DNA of 64,000 bases. Origin: Devosia equisanguinis (GTDB lineage: Bacteria; Pseudomonadota; Alphaproteobacteria; Rhizobiales; Devosiaceae). Positions 19,840 to 28,766 of this stretch are shown here, piece after piece. The translations under genes and the position numbers were made by a program. The stretch is from contig NZ_UZWD01000025.1 in assembly GCF_900631955.1 (NCBI RefSeq), positions 169,154-233,153 on the forward strand, in the 5' to 3' direction. Within the stretch, counting starts at the first letter, position 1; every line of letters begins with the position of its first letter. The notes under the pieces were generated by a model. That model did no database searches. It was not told where the DNA came from and saw only the letters and a program-made list of their open reading frames with translations.

Positions 19840-20373
19840 ATGGCCCAGGGGTTCAGTGACATGTATCAGGCTGGTTTTTCGGTTGCCGATGCCCTGCCCG
19901 CTCCGGCGGGGCGCTTTGAGCCTGCAACGCGCCGGCGGCTGAGCGGTCCGGCGCTGCGCAGCTTTGCCGCTATCGCTGAGCTTTGGGGGCTGAGCGAAGA
20001 GCAGCGCCGGCTGGTGCTTGGCTATCCCTCGCGCTCGACCTATCACAACTGGATGAAACAGGCGCGCATCGCAGCCGAGGTGACGCTCGACGTCGATACC
20101 TTGACCCGCCTCTCGGCCGTGTTCGGCATTCATCAGGCGCTTGGCGTGCTGTTCGCCACGCCAGAGGCGGGGGTGGAGTGGCTGAGAGGCCCGCATCAAG
20201 CGCCGGTGTTCGGCGGGCAGGCGCCACTAACCCTGGCCACCAATGGCACGCTCGATGGCTTGATGCTGGTGCGGCGGTTTCTTGATGCGGCGCGGGGTGG
20301 GCTCTATATGGCGCCCAATGCCATCGACGCCGTCTTCGCGCCCAGCAGCGACCAGGACATTGTCTGGCGGTGA
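19840..20373 (+). CDS. Xre/MbcA/ParS-type antitoxin of a RES toxin-antitoxin pair
   Basis: This is a 177-residue protein with the two-part architecture of Xre-RES antitoxins. An N-terminal helical DNA-binding-like region spans about residues 25-100, with LGYPSRSTYHNWMKQAR as its probable recognition segment. A C-terminal toxin-binding region spans about residues 95-177, with TLTRLSAVFGIHQAL, then WLRGPHQAPVFGGQAPL and LDGLMLVRRFLDAARGG. ATG 19840 follows AAGGAGA (19828-19834). Its stop overlaps the toxin start by 4 bp (GTGA at 20370-20373), the usual antitoxin-first order. The antitoxin should neutralise the RES protein and repress its own promoter. The pair interrupts the liv transporter locus. 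Confidence 0.85.
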   Translation: MAQGFSDMYQAGFSVADALPAPAGRFEPATRRRLSGPALRSFAAIAELWGLSEEQRRLVLGYPSRSTYHNWMKQARIAAEVTLDVDTLTRLSAVFGIHQALGVLFATPEAGVEWLRGPHQAPVFGGQAPLTLATNGTLDGLMLVRRFLDAARGGLYMAPNAIDAVFAPSSDQDIVWR

Positions 20374-21032
20374 CGCCCCGTTCTCCGGCGCCGGTGCCGA
20401 GCCACCGGCTGATCCCGTCGCAATTTCCGCCCGTTGCGTTGTTCGAAACCGTCACCCGTCCCGAAGATCTCGAGGCGGTGATGGAATTGGCCGGCTGGAC
20501 CAATGACCGGCTGGTGGCCGAGCGCCTGGCCCGGCTGCCCAGGGCCGATTGGGTGCATGGCCGGCCCAATGCCTCCATCGTGCTGGCGGCTTTTCTGCAC
20601 GCTCCGCCTTCGGGTGGCCGCTTTTCCGGGCCGGATCTGGGCGCCTGGTATGCGGCGGCGCGGCTGGAAACCGCGATTGCGGAGGTGGCGCACCATCTGC
20701 GGCGCGAGGCTTTTGCCCGCGGCAAGGCCGAGGCCCGCCGTACCTATCGCGCCTATCGCGCCACGCTTGAGGGCGACTATGTCGATCTGCGCGATGGCAG
20801 CCGCCCCGAACTCATGGGCAATGCCGACTATGGTCCCAGCCAGGCTTATGGCGAGGGGCTGCGGGCCATTGGCGAGGACGGCATTCTCTATCCCAGCCTG
20901 CGCCACCGCAATGGCAGCTGCATCTGTGCTTATCGGCCCCGCCGGGTTTTGAACGTCATGCAGGCCGAGCATCTCGATATCACCGTGCGCACCGACGGTC
21001 CGCAGATATTCGTCACGCAACTGAGTGCTTGA
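20370..21032 (+). CDS. RES-domain toxin
   Basis: This is a 220-residue RES-family protein. The namesake residues are visible: Arg84 in GGRFSGPDLGAWY, Glu100/Glu105 in LETAIAEVAHH and Ser176 in GILYPSLRH. Characterised RES toxins consume NAD+ and slow growth by lowering its level. A GTG start at 20370 overlaps the antitoxin stop. The reading frame and key residues are intact, so it is probably active unless the antitoxin is lost. A hairpin just downstream separates it from the convergent binding-protein gene. Confidence 0.88.
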   Translation: MTPRSPAPVPSHRLIPSQFPPVALFETVTRPEDLEAVMELAGWTNDRLVAERLARLPRADWVHGRPNASIVLAAFLHAPPSGGRFSGPDLGAWYAAARLETAIAEVAHHLRREAFARGKAEARRTYRAYRATLEGDYVDLRDGSRPELMGNADYGPSQAYGEGLRAIGEDGILYPSLRHRNGSCICAYRPRRVLNVMQAEHLDITVRTDGPQIFVTQLSA

Positions 21033-21036
21033 AGGG

Positions 21037-21065
21037 AAAAGGCCCGGGATTGCTCCCGGACCTTT
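21037..21065. terminator. Bidirectional terminator between RES toxin and binding protein
   Basis: AAAAGGCCCGGGA (21037-21049) pairs with TCCCGGACCTTT (21054-21065) with one mismatch and a TTGC loop. The A and T flanks allow use on both strands. Confidence 0.75.
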
Positions 21066-21116
21066 CACAGTCATGCCCATTGGAGATACCCACTGGGGTA
21101 CTCCGGAAGAGTCAGA

Positions 21117-22319
21117 TCAGTCGATCAGGCCCTTCTCGACGAAGGCGCCGCCTTCGACAGCCAGCTCGACGATGATGCCGTCGACGTCGCCAGCGGCGTC
21201 GAAATCAAGCGAACCACCGGCGCCCTCATAGTTGATGTCGGTGCCGGCCTTGATCAGCTCGACGGCCTTCTGCCATTCGCCAGGGCGGATGATTTCGCCG
21301 GGAGCGGACGAGACGTCGCGCAGCGCGGCCGACAGGCCGTCGCGGCTGGTCGAGCCGTTCTTCTCGATGGCCAGCGCCATCAGGAAGGCAGCGTCATAGG
21401 CTTGGGGAGCATAGGTGGCGTCGGCCTTGAAGGCATCGCTGGCAAAGCCGTTGTAGATGTCGACCGACTCGCCGCTCGGCGCACCGGCGCGGGTCGCGAT
21501 CAGACCTTCGACGGCAGCAGCGTCGATGCCGTTGAGCAGGTCGTTGCCGACCATGCCGTCACCGCCGACATAGGTGGTGAAATTGCCCGATTCCACGGCC
21601 TGGCGCAGGATGGTGTTACCGGAGGCATTGGCATAGGCCAGGATCACCAGGTTCTGCGAAGCCACCAGATTGCCCAGCTCGGCGCGGTAGTCGGCCTTGC
21701 CTTCTTCATGGGCGAGGTTGGCTGCCACGGTGCCGCCACCGGCGGTGAAGGCAGCGCTGACGGCGTCGGCGAAGCCCTTGCCGTAGTCGTTGTTCACATA
21801 GGTGATGGCGATATCGTTGATGCCCTTGGAGAGCAGAAGGTTGGCCAGCTTGACACCCTGCAGGGCGTCCGAAGGGGTGGTGCGGTAGACGAGGTCGTTG
21901 TCGTCCAGCGTGGTCAGGGCCGGAGCCGAAGAGGCCGGCGAGATGAACACGACATTGCCCGACAGGCCCGAACCGTTAAAGGCGCCGATGGTCTCGCCGG
22001 TGCACAGGGCGCCGACAATGCCGGTGACGTTGTCGGTGTTGATCAGGCGGTCAGCGGCGGCGGCGGCAGCGGTCGCGTCGCAGGCGCCGTCGGCGGAAAG
22101 CAGCTTGAGCTCGCCGCCCAGGATGCCGCCTTGTTCGTTGACCTGCTTCACCACCAGTTCCGCACCGGCGAAAATCGGCGGGGTCAGCGATTCGATGGGG
22201 CCGGTGAAGCCACCGATGAAACCGATCGTGGCGCCGCTGTCCTGGGCCAGGGCCGGAGCCGCAATGGCCAGGGTGGAAGCTGCGACCGCCAGGGTCAGGG
22301 TTTTCTTGATTTGCAACAT
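21117..22319 (-). CDS. Branched-chain amino acid type ABC transporter substrate-binding protein
   Basis: This is a periplasmic binding protein of the LivJ/LivK (Peripla_BP_6) family, 400 residues. A signal peptide precedes a likely cleavage after ALA (…APALA-QDSG). The mature part starts with GATIGFIGGFTGPIESL and has LLSADGACDATAAAAAADRL and AITYVNNDYGKGFADAV. ATG 22319 has AGGGAC upstream on the minus strand. It is the probable binding protein for the livGFHM-like transporter encoded on the plus strand. It is separated from it by the toxin-antitoxin pair and convergent to it. The ligand cannot be read from the sequence. Confidence 0.9.
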   Translation of the reverse strand: MLQIKKTLTLAVAASTLAIAAPALAQDSGATIGFIGGFTGPIESLTPPIFAGAELVVKQVNEQGGILGGELKLLSADGACDATAAAAAADRLINTDNVTGIVGALCTGETIGAFNGSGLSGNVVFISPASSAPALTTLDDNDLVYRTTPSDALQGVKLANLLLSKGINDIAITYVNNDYGKGFADAVSAAFTAGGGTVAANLAHEEGKADYRAELGNLVASQNLVILAYANASGNTILRQAVESGNFTTYVGGDGMVGNDLLNGIDAAAVEGLIATRAGAPSGESVDIYNGFASDAFKADATYAPQAYDAAFLMALAIEKNGSTSRDGLSAALRDVSSAPGEIIRPGEWQKAVELIKAGTDINYEGAGGSLDFDAAGDVDGIIVELAVEGGAFVEKGLID

Positions 22320-22543
22320 AGACGTCCCTCTGATGGGTTGCGCGCCCGATGGCCTTGCCAGCCTCATTCTTACGGCGCCGCAACGGCTAAAGGGGGCACG
22401 ACGAGCGCCCCGCTGGGCCAGACTGTTGCATATTCTGCGATCAAAAGTCACCGGGATTTGCGCGTCAATCCGGCAAGCCGTCGCGGTTGCTTAACGGGTG
22501 CCCTTTCGGCATAGACTGGGCCCGGATTTGGTGGGGATTATGC

Positions 22544-23653
22544 ATGATGGTTCGCCGGCTCGCAGCGCCCTTGATCGCGATCGCCATGGCGGCGGCGCCT
22601 TTCGGCACGGCCCATGCTCAGTTCACGGTGCTCGATCAGGCCCAGGACGGCGGGACCCCGCAGTCTCAATTGACGCCGCCCTCCGACAGCTCAGGTGTTG
22701 AGCCGGCGCTCCCTGCCGCAGCGGACCCGGCACCGGTCGCTGGCGCGGCGCCTGCCGGCCCCTGCGGCAGCCAGCCTTTCAGCATCGCCCGGATGAGCTG
22801 GCCGTCGGCGGCGCTGCTGGCTGAAATCCACGCCCGCATCCTCACCCAGGCCTATCAGTGCCAGGTGCGCTTTGTCTCCGGCGATCTGGGGGCCACGGCC
22901 TCGTCCATGGGCTCGACCGGGCAACCGGCCATGGCTCCGGAAATGTGGGTGACCCGCATTGCCGATGTGTGGAATGGCGCCACCGAAGCCCAATTGGTGC
23001 GCAGTGCGGCCCCGAGCTATGTCGAGACCAGCTTCGAGGGTTGGTACATGCCCACCTATGCGGCTGCAGGCCTGCCCGCGGCGCCGGCCGCAGCGCGATT
23101 GACGATGGACCTGCCGGTGCTGCAGCCAGAGGGCAAGGTGCGCTTCATCTCCTGCCCGATGGATTGGGCCTGCTCGGTGATCAATCGCAATCTGCTGGCG
23201 GCCCATGGGCTGGATGCCCTGGTCGAGATCGTCGAGCCGGCCAACCGTTTCGAGATGGACCGGCTGATCGCCGAAGCGGTCAGTCGGCGCGAGCCGTTTC
23301 TGTTCTATTACTGGCAACCCAATGCCGTGCTGGCGCAGGTTGATGTGGTGGCGCTCGACATGGGGGCCTATGACCCCGATGCCGCCAAGTGCCTTGCCGA
23401 TCGGGACTGCGCCGATCCCAAGATTTCGGCCTTCCCCACCGAAATGGTGGTGATCGCGGTGGCCGAGCGGGTGTTCGCCGATATTCCGGTGGTGGCCGGC
23501 TATTTCCAGCGCGCCAGCCTGCCCCTGGCGGAGATGGATGCCATGCTGGCCCAGCTCAATGAAGCCGGTGCCACACCCGAAAGCGTTGCCGATCGGTTCA
23601 TCGCCGAAAAGACGTCGATCTGGCAGGGCTGGGTGGGCAACAGCGCACCCTGA
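22544..23653 (+). CDS. Quaternary-amine ABC transporter substrate-binding protein, copy 1
   Basis: This is a 369-residue periplasmic protein of the OpuAC/ChoX-like family. A signal peptide ends near AHA-QF and is followed by an unusual Pro/Ala/Gln-rich stretch of about 50 residues before the domain. Landmarks shared with the next gene are SWPSA, APEMW, EGWYMP, a Cys pair in CPMDWAC and FYYWQPN. The Trp/Tyr positions correspond to the aromatic cage that binds trimethylammonium groups. ATG 22544 follows GGTGGGG; ATG 22547 is an alternative. It is divergent from the branched-chain binding protein. Copy 1 lies 253 bp before copy 2 and may be separately regulated. Its ligand is probably betaine- or choline-like, by family. 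Confidence 0.82.
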   Translation: MMVRRLAAPLIAIAMAAAPFGTAHAQFTVLDQAQDGGTPQSQLTPPSDSSGVEPALPAAADPAPVAGAAPAGPCGSQPFSIARMSWPSAALLAEIHARILTQAYQCQVRFVSGDLGATASSMGSTGQPAMAPEMWVTRIADVWNGATEAQLVRSAAPSYVETSFEGWYMPTYAAAGLPAAPAAARLTMDLPVLQPEGKVRFISCPMDWACSVINRNLLAAHGLDALVEIVEPANRFEMDRLIAEAVSRREPFLFYYWQPNAVLAQVDVVALDMGAYDPDAAKCLADRDCADPKISAFPTEMVVIAVAERVFADIPVVAGYFQRASLPLAEMDAMLAQLNEAGATPESVADRFIAEKTSIWQGWVGNSAP

Positions 23654-23906
23654 AAGCGCAGGGCCAAAAAGGTTCCGCGAATTTTTCGAAATTCTTTTGA
23701 TTTGGTTTTTAGTTGTGCAGCAGCATGTCGAGTGCGGCGCTCGAGTTGCTGGGCGTTGCGTTCAGTTTAATTCGGCGTTCGAATAGTCTGTCATGCAAGA
23801 AAAGAGCGGCATGATTGTCTGTTGTTGATCAAATATTGCCAAATTTGACACACAATTCTGCCATGTTTATGGTCCGCTGCATTCCATAACAGCAGGAGTT
23901 AGCCTG

Positions 23907-24932
23907 ATGATTTTCAAATCCGGTGGCATTGCCGCCGCGATGGCTGTTGCCTTTTTCGCGGCAACCAGCCTTCCCGCCACTGCCCAGGATGATGCCGCCC
24001 AGTGCGGTACCGATCGCACCATCGACATTGCCGAGATGACCTGGCCCTCCGCTGCTGCTCTGGCGCATATTCATGCGACGATCCTGGACAAGGGATTTGG
24101 CTGCAGCGTCGAGATCGTCACTGGCGATACCGTGCCGACCTCGTCCTCCATGCTCACCCGCGGCACGCCTGCCGTTGCGCCAGAACTCTGGACCAGTGCT
24201 ATCGAAGACGCCTGGGCCAAGGGCGTCGAAGAGGGCACTGTCGTGCAGTTGGCCGACGCCATCACCGATGGTACGGTCGAGGGCTGGTTCATTCCCCAGT
24301 ATACGCAGGCCGAGTATCCCGAATTGACCACCGCCGAGGCGGTGATCGCGCGTCCGGACATTTTCCCCGACCCCGAGGACAGCAGCAAGGGCCGTCTCTA
24401 TTCCTGCCCGCCGGGCTGGGCCTGTGAACTCTCCACGTCCGCGCTCTACGAGGCCTATGACATGGCCGATAGCTGGAACCTGTTCTCGCCGGGTTCGGGC
24501 GGTGCGCTCGACGCATCGATTGCGCGCGCTTTCACCCGAGAAGAGCCCATCCTGTTCTACTATTGGGGTCCGACCGCAATTCTCGGAAAATATCCGGCGG
24601 TTCAGCTCGAGCAGGGTGAAACCAAGCCTGACGTCTATGCCTGCAACACCGATCCCGATTGCACGGATCCGGCCGGCGTGACCGCCTATCCATCCAGCCC
24701 CGCCGTGGTGGGTGCTGCCGCCTGGGTGCGGGACGAGGCGCCCCATGTCGCGGACTATTTCTCCAAGGTTGGCCTGACCAATGCCGAAATCAGCGAACTG
24801 CTGGTCTATGGCGACGAGAACCAGGCCGACGCTGCCGCAACGGCGGAAAACTTCCTGCGCACCAAGCAGGATGTGTGGACCAGCTGGGTCCCCGATGCCG
24901 TGGCCGAGAAGGTCCTGGCAGAGCTGGGCTGA
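23907..24932 (+). CDS. Quaternary-amine ABC transporter substrate-binding protein, copy 2
   Basis: This is a 341-residue periplasmic binding protein of the OpuAC/ChoX family with a signal peptide ending near ATA-QDD. Aromatic-cage candidates are the Trp in TWPSA, APELW, EGWFIPQY and FYYWGPT, and a CPPGWAC Cys pair could form a disulphide. AGGAG (23894-23898) supports ATG 23907. The permease and ATPase genes follow in order, so this is the cognate binding protein of the operon. The AT-rich upstream stretch (about 23690-23880) holds TTGATCAA and should contain the promoter. Osmotic or choline control is likely for this family but is not visible here. Confidence 0.88.
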   Translation: MIFKSGGIAAAMAVAFFAATSLPATAQDDAAQCGTDRTIDIAEMTWPSAAALAHIHATILDKGFGCSVEIVTGDTVPTSSSMLTRGTPAVAPELWTSAIEDAWAKGVEEGTVVQLADAITDGTVEGWFIPQYTQAEYPELTTAEAVIARPDIFPDPEDSSKGRLYSCPPGWACELSTSALYEAYDMADSWNLFSPGSGGALDASIARAFTREEPILFYYWGPTAILGKYPAVQLEQGETKPDVYACNTDPDCTDPAGVTAYPSSPAVVGAAAWVRDEAPHVADYFSKVGLTNAEISELLVYGDENQADAAATAENFLRTKQDVWTSWVPDAVAEKVLAELG

Positions 24933-25069
24933 GCCCATTGCAGTGATGAGCGGTGCGGCCGGGTTTCGACCTGGCCGCTCTGCGTTCCACCTGCCCAACG
25001 CAGCCCGTGCCCTCCCTGGGCGATGACGCCGACATTATCGGCTCATCGGCTGCAGCAATGAGAACAAAC

Positions 25070-25939
25070 ATGTTTCCTGAATTGATTGATACGCGCCCCC
25101 TGCGCCGGGCCATCGACGATGGCCTCAACTGGGTCGTGCGCAACTGGGGCGGCGAACTGGAAGCGGCGGCCTATCCGCTGCTCATGCTGCTCAACGGCAT
25201 CGAGCGCCTGCTTGTCGCCACCCCATTCTGGCTGATCATGGCCATACTGGTTGGCATTGCCTGGCTGGCTACCCGCAGCTGGAAATTGCCGGCGCTGGTG
25301 CTGGTCTCGCTGCTGTTCCTCGGCATCATGGGTCTTTGGCGCGATGCCATGGCCACCATGGCCCTGATGATCTCAGCCACGCTCACCGTCATCGTTGCCT
25401 CGATCCCCATCGGGGTGTGGATGAGCCGATCGCAGCGCGTGCGCCAGATCATCACACCCATTCTCGACCTGATGCAAACCCTGCCCAGCTTCGTCTATCT
25501 GATCCCGACGGTGATGATTTTCGGTCCCGGCAAGATCCCGGCACTGCTGGCCACGATCGTCTATGCCGCGCCGCCTTTGGTCCGCCTTACCGATCTCGGC
25601 CTGCGCTCGGTCGATCCGGCGGTCATGGAGGCCAGCCGCTCCTTCGGCACCACGCCGAGCCAGCGCCTGTTCGGCGTGCAGATCCCATTGGCACTGCCCA
25701 CCATTCTGGCCGGGGTCAACCAGACCACGATGATGGCGCTGGCCATGGTGGTGATCGCTTCGATGATCGGCGCTGGCGGCCTGGGTTACCAGGTGTTGCA
25801 GGGCATCGGTCGGCTCGAGGTCAGCCGCGGCCTGTTTGCCGGTCTGGGCATCGTGGTTCTCGCTATCATCTTCGACCGCATCACCCAATCTTTCGGCAAA
25901 CAGCTACAGGCCAAGATCGGCCTGGCGGAGGCGCGTTGA
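25070..25939 (+). CDS. Quaternary-amine ABC transporter permease (ProW-like)
   Basis: This is an inner-membrane permease of 289 residues with about six membrane segments. It has the ProW-type conserved region: ATLTVIVASIPIGVWMSRS, LDLMQTLPSFVYLIP, then EASRSFGTTPSQRL, which couples to the ATPase. ATG 25070 has GAGA 6 nt upstream; ATG 25058 is an in-frame alternative. It lies between the binding protein and the ATPase, 1 bp before the latter's start. Confidence 0.9.
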   Translation: MFPELIDTRPLRRAIDDGLNWVVRNWGGELEAAAYPLLMLLNGIERLLVATPFWLIMAILVGIAWLATRSWKLPALVLVSLLFLGIMGLWRDAMATMALMISATLTVIVASIPIGVWMSRSQRVRQIITPILDLMQTLPSFVYLIPTVMIFGPGKIPALLATIVYAAPPLVRLTDLGLRSVDPAVMEASRSFGTTPSQRLFGVQIPLALPTILAGVNQTTMMALAMVVIASMIGAGGLGYQVLQGIGRLEVSRGLFAGLGIVVLAIIFDRITQSFGKQLQAKIGLAEAR

Positions 25940-25940
25940 C

Positions 25941-26993
25941 ATGAACGCCATTGATACGACCACCGACCTCGCCATTTCCATGCGTGGCGTCACCAAGATT
26001 TTCGGTGACAATCCGCAAGCGGCGCTGGAGCTGTTGCGCAGCGGCAAGTCCAAGTCGGAGGTGCAGGCTGAAACCAACCATGTGGTGGGGCTCGACAATG
26101 TCTCGCTCGATATCGCCCGCGGCCAGATTTTCGTGGTCATGGGCTTGTCGGGGTCCGGCAAGTCGACGCTGATCCGCCACGTCAACCGGCTCATCGATCC
26201 CACGGCGGGCGAAATCTTCGTCGAGGGAGGCGATGTGCTCAAGATGAGCCTGCCCGAATTGCGGACTTACCGCCGCAACACCGTGGCGATGGTGTTCCAG
26301 AAATTCGGCCTCTTGCCGCATCGTTCCGTGATCGACAACGTGGCCTATGGCCTCGAGGTCAAGGGCGTCGCCAAGGCCGAACGGTTGGAGCGCGCGGCCA
26401 AATGGATCGAGACCGTGGGGCTCTCCGGCTATGAGAACAGCCGGCCGCGGCAATTGTCGGGTGGCCAGCAGCAGCGCGTGGGCCTGGCCCGTGCCCTGGC
26501 GCTCGACACCGACATCATTCTCATGGACGAGGCCTTCTCCGCCCTCGATCCGCTGATCCGCTCGGGCATGCAGGATCAGTTGATGGAGCTGCAAAAATCG
26601 CTGGGCAAGACCATCCTGTTCATCACCCATGATTTCGACGAGGCACTCAAGATCGCCGACCGGATCGCGGTGCTCAAGGATGGTGCGGTGCAGCAAGAGG
26701 GCAAGCCCGAGGATATCGTGCTCAAGCCCGCCAATGACCACATCGAGGAGTTCGTGCGCGAGGTGAACAAGGCCCGCGCCATCCATGTGCGCTCGATCAT
26801 GGAGCGGGGCGAATTCGAGCCCTGCGAATTCACCGTGCCCGAAACGGCGCGCTGCGAAGACGTGTTGCCCTATTTCGCCGAGCACCAATGGGTCGGAGTG
26901 GTGGACGAGACCGGACACCAGATTGGCCGCGTTACTGCCAAGCGGGTGATCAAGGCCCTGGCGCGCTATACGCCGGGCGCCAATGAGGGCTGA
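25941..26993 (+). CDS. Quaternary-amine ABC transporter ATPase (ProV-like)
   Basis: This is the ATP-binding subunit of a glycine betaine/proline type importer, 350 residues. It begins with the ProV-type segment in which a helix (LELLRSGKSKSEVQAET) precedes the nucleotide-binding core. Walker A is GLSGSGKST, the signature is LSGGQQQR and Walker B is IILMDEA. The C-terminus (about residues 285-345) looks like a single shortened CBS-like module rather than the paired CBS domains of osmosensory OpuA/ProV. Ionic-strength sensing is therefore uncertain. The start is 1 bp after the permease stop. It is the last gene of the operon. Confidence 0.9.
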   Translation: MNAIDTTTDLAISMRGVTKIFGDNPQAALELLRSGKSKSEVQAETNHVVGLDNVSLDIARGQIFVVMGLSGSGKSTLIRHVNRLIDPTAGEIFVEGGDVLKMSLPELRTYRRNTVAMVFQKFGLLPHRSVIDNVAYGLEVKGVAKAERLERAAKWIETVGLSGYENSRPRQLSGGQQQRVGLARALALDTDIILMDEAFSALDPLIRSGMQDQLMELQKSLGKTILFITHDFDEALKIADRIAVLKDGAVQQEGKPEDIVLKPANDHIEEFVREVNKARAIHVRSIMERGEFEPCEFTVPETARCEDVLPYFAEHQWVGVVDETGHQIGRVTAKRVIKALARYTPGANEG

Positions 26994-27155
26994 TTGAAAT
27001 GGGGTGCGGCGCTGTCATGCACGCGTCACGGCCAAGCGGTAGTGTCGTGCCCCAATTTTCCCCTGAATCGCATATTTATCTTTCTATATCAGCAATTTAG
27101 CATTCCTTCAGACTTGTTCGTCAATGCTGGCGCATCTGTTCCTGCCGGTAGCGTC

Positions 27156-28655
27156 ATGAAGGTTCGTCCCGCTTTTGATCGAGTCAACGCCACCTATGCC
27201 CGCCTGCGCGGAATCGTGGGCGCCATGGCCATTGCCGTTATGGTGCTGGGGATCAGCAATATCGTCCGACCCGATCTCGATGGTGTGGCCTGGGGCATTG
27301 TGGGCCTTTCGGGACTGATCCTGGTGATGATGGCGATCACGCAGCGTCTGATGCGCCAGCGGCTGGGGGAGACCGCGCTCGCCATGGCCGATGCGCTGGC
27401 CCGCGCCAATCGCGATGCGCTGACCGGTGCCTTTACCCGCTCCTACTTCCTCGATCAGCTGTCGGGTCATGCCCAGGCCGGCGCGCTGGGCGCCATGGGT
27501 TATCTCCAGGTCGACATGGATAATCTCAAGGTCCTCAACGACAGCGTCGGCCATGGGGCGGGCGATGCGGCCCTGGTGGCGCTGGTGCGCGAGATCCGCG
27601 CGCTGATGCCCGATGCCATCATCGGGCGGCTGGGCGGCGACGAGTTTGGCGTCCTGGTGCCCGGCCATGACAACAAACCGGCTTTGTGCCGCGTCGGGCA
27701 GCGCCTGCTGCGCCAGCTCGACGAGCCGCGAAGCATTGGCGGCAGGATGACCCGGCTTTCGGCGACGATAGGCGTGGCGCTTGCACCGCTCGATACCGAC
27801 GATCCCAACGAGCTGATCGCCATTGCCGACCTGGCCCTCTACAAGGGCAAGCAGGCGGGGCGGGGCAGCGTCGTGCCCTTCGATCCCGACATGCTGGGCG
27901 AGGAGCGGCATCGGCGCTTCGTCGAGCGCGAGCTGCGCGCCGCCTTGCTGATGGACGAGCTCGAACTGCACTACCAGCCAGTGGTCGGCGCCCGTGACGG
28001 CCAGGTGGTGTCGCATGAAGCATTGCTGCGCTGGCGCCATCAGGTGCGCGGCATGATCGCCCCCAATAGCTTCATACCGGTCGCCGAACAGAGCAGCCTT
28101 ATCGATCGGTTGGGTGAGTGGGTCTTGCGCCAGGCCTGTCTCGATCAACCCCGTCTGGGCACGCCGGTGGGCGTCAATGTGTCCCCCGTGCAATTGCGGC
28201 GGCAGGACTTCGTCGCCCGCTTCACCTCCATTCTCGAGGACACCGCCACCAACCCGGCCCTGATCATCGTCGAAGTCACCGAAAACGCGCCGCTGGCAAA
28301 GGGCAGTGTCGAAATGGACAATCTTGCCCGGCTGCGGGCGATCGGCGTGCGGGTTGCCATCGATGATTTCGGGGCAGGGCATGCGAGCCTGCATTATCTG
28401 CGCGACTTCGTCTTCGACATCATCAAGATCGACCGCACCTATGTCGCCGACTATGCCGTCAATCCCGTCAATGCCATGGTGGTGGCCGCGGTCTGCGACA
28501 TTGCCCGCAGCCTGCGCCTCGATGTGATTGCCGAGGGCGTCGAGACCGAGGAACAGCGCCGGCAACTGGCTTCGGCCGGCTGCACCGGTCTTCAAGGCTA
28601 TCTGCTTGGCCGTCCCGAACCGCTGGTCCGTCGCCACACGGCTGAGGCCGCCTGA
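27156..28655 (+). CDS. Membrane GGDEF-EAL cyclic-di-GMP protein
   Basis: This is a 499-residue protein with a two-helix membrane hairpin (about residues 17-35 and 46-65) and no periplasmic sensor of size. A GGDEF domain (about 85-250) and an EAL domain (about 265-490) follow. GGDEF (160-164) is intact. The RxxD inhibitory site is not seen, since MPDA occupies that place. EAL residues are also complete: E288 in EALLRW, VNVSP, VEVTEN, DDFGAG, IKIDR, EGVETEEQ and QGYLLG. Both cyclase and phosphodiesterase activities are thus possible; many such proteins act mainly as phosphodiesterases. The ATG at 27156 is chosen by domain extent, but its ribosome site is weak. The 160 bp upstream codes for nothing recognisable. 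Confidence 0.9.
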   Translation: MKVRPAFDRVNATYARLRGIVGAMAIAVMVLGISNIVRPDLDGVAWGIVGLSGLILVMMAITQRLMRQRLGETALAMADALARANRDALTGAFTRSYFLDQLSGHAQAGALGAMGYLQVDMDNLKVLNDSVGHGAGDAALVALVREIRALMPDAIIGRLGGDEFGVLVPGHDNKPALCRVGQRLLRQLDEPRSIGGRMTRLSATIGVALAPLDTDDPNELIAIADLALYKGKQAGRGSVVPFDPDMLGEERHRRFVERELRAALLMDELELHYQPVVGARDGQVVSHEALLRWRHQVRGMIAPNSFIPVAEQSSLIDRLGEWVLRQACLDQPRLGTPVGVNVSPVQLRRQDFVARFTSILEDTATNPALIIVEVTENAPLAKGSVEMDNLARLRAIGVRVAIDDFGAGHASLHYLRDFVFDIIKIDRTYVADYAVNPVNAMVVAAVCDIARSLRLDVIAEGVETEEQRRQLASAGCTGLQGYLLGRPEPLVRRHTAEAA

Positions 28656-28766
28656 GGTCGTAGAACGACAGTCTCATGACAGCTTTGCATTCGGGCAGTT
28701 GCGTCATGGCCAAGCGCTTGGCTATAACGGGCGCGGGAAGCCAATGGGCGGCAGGGAGTGCAGGCT

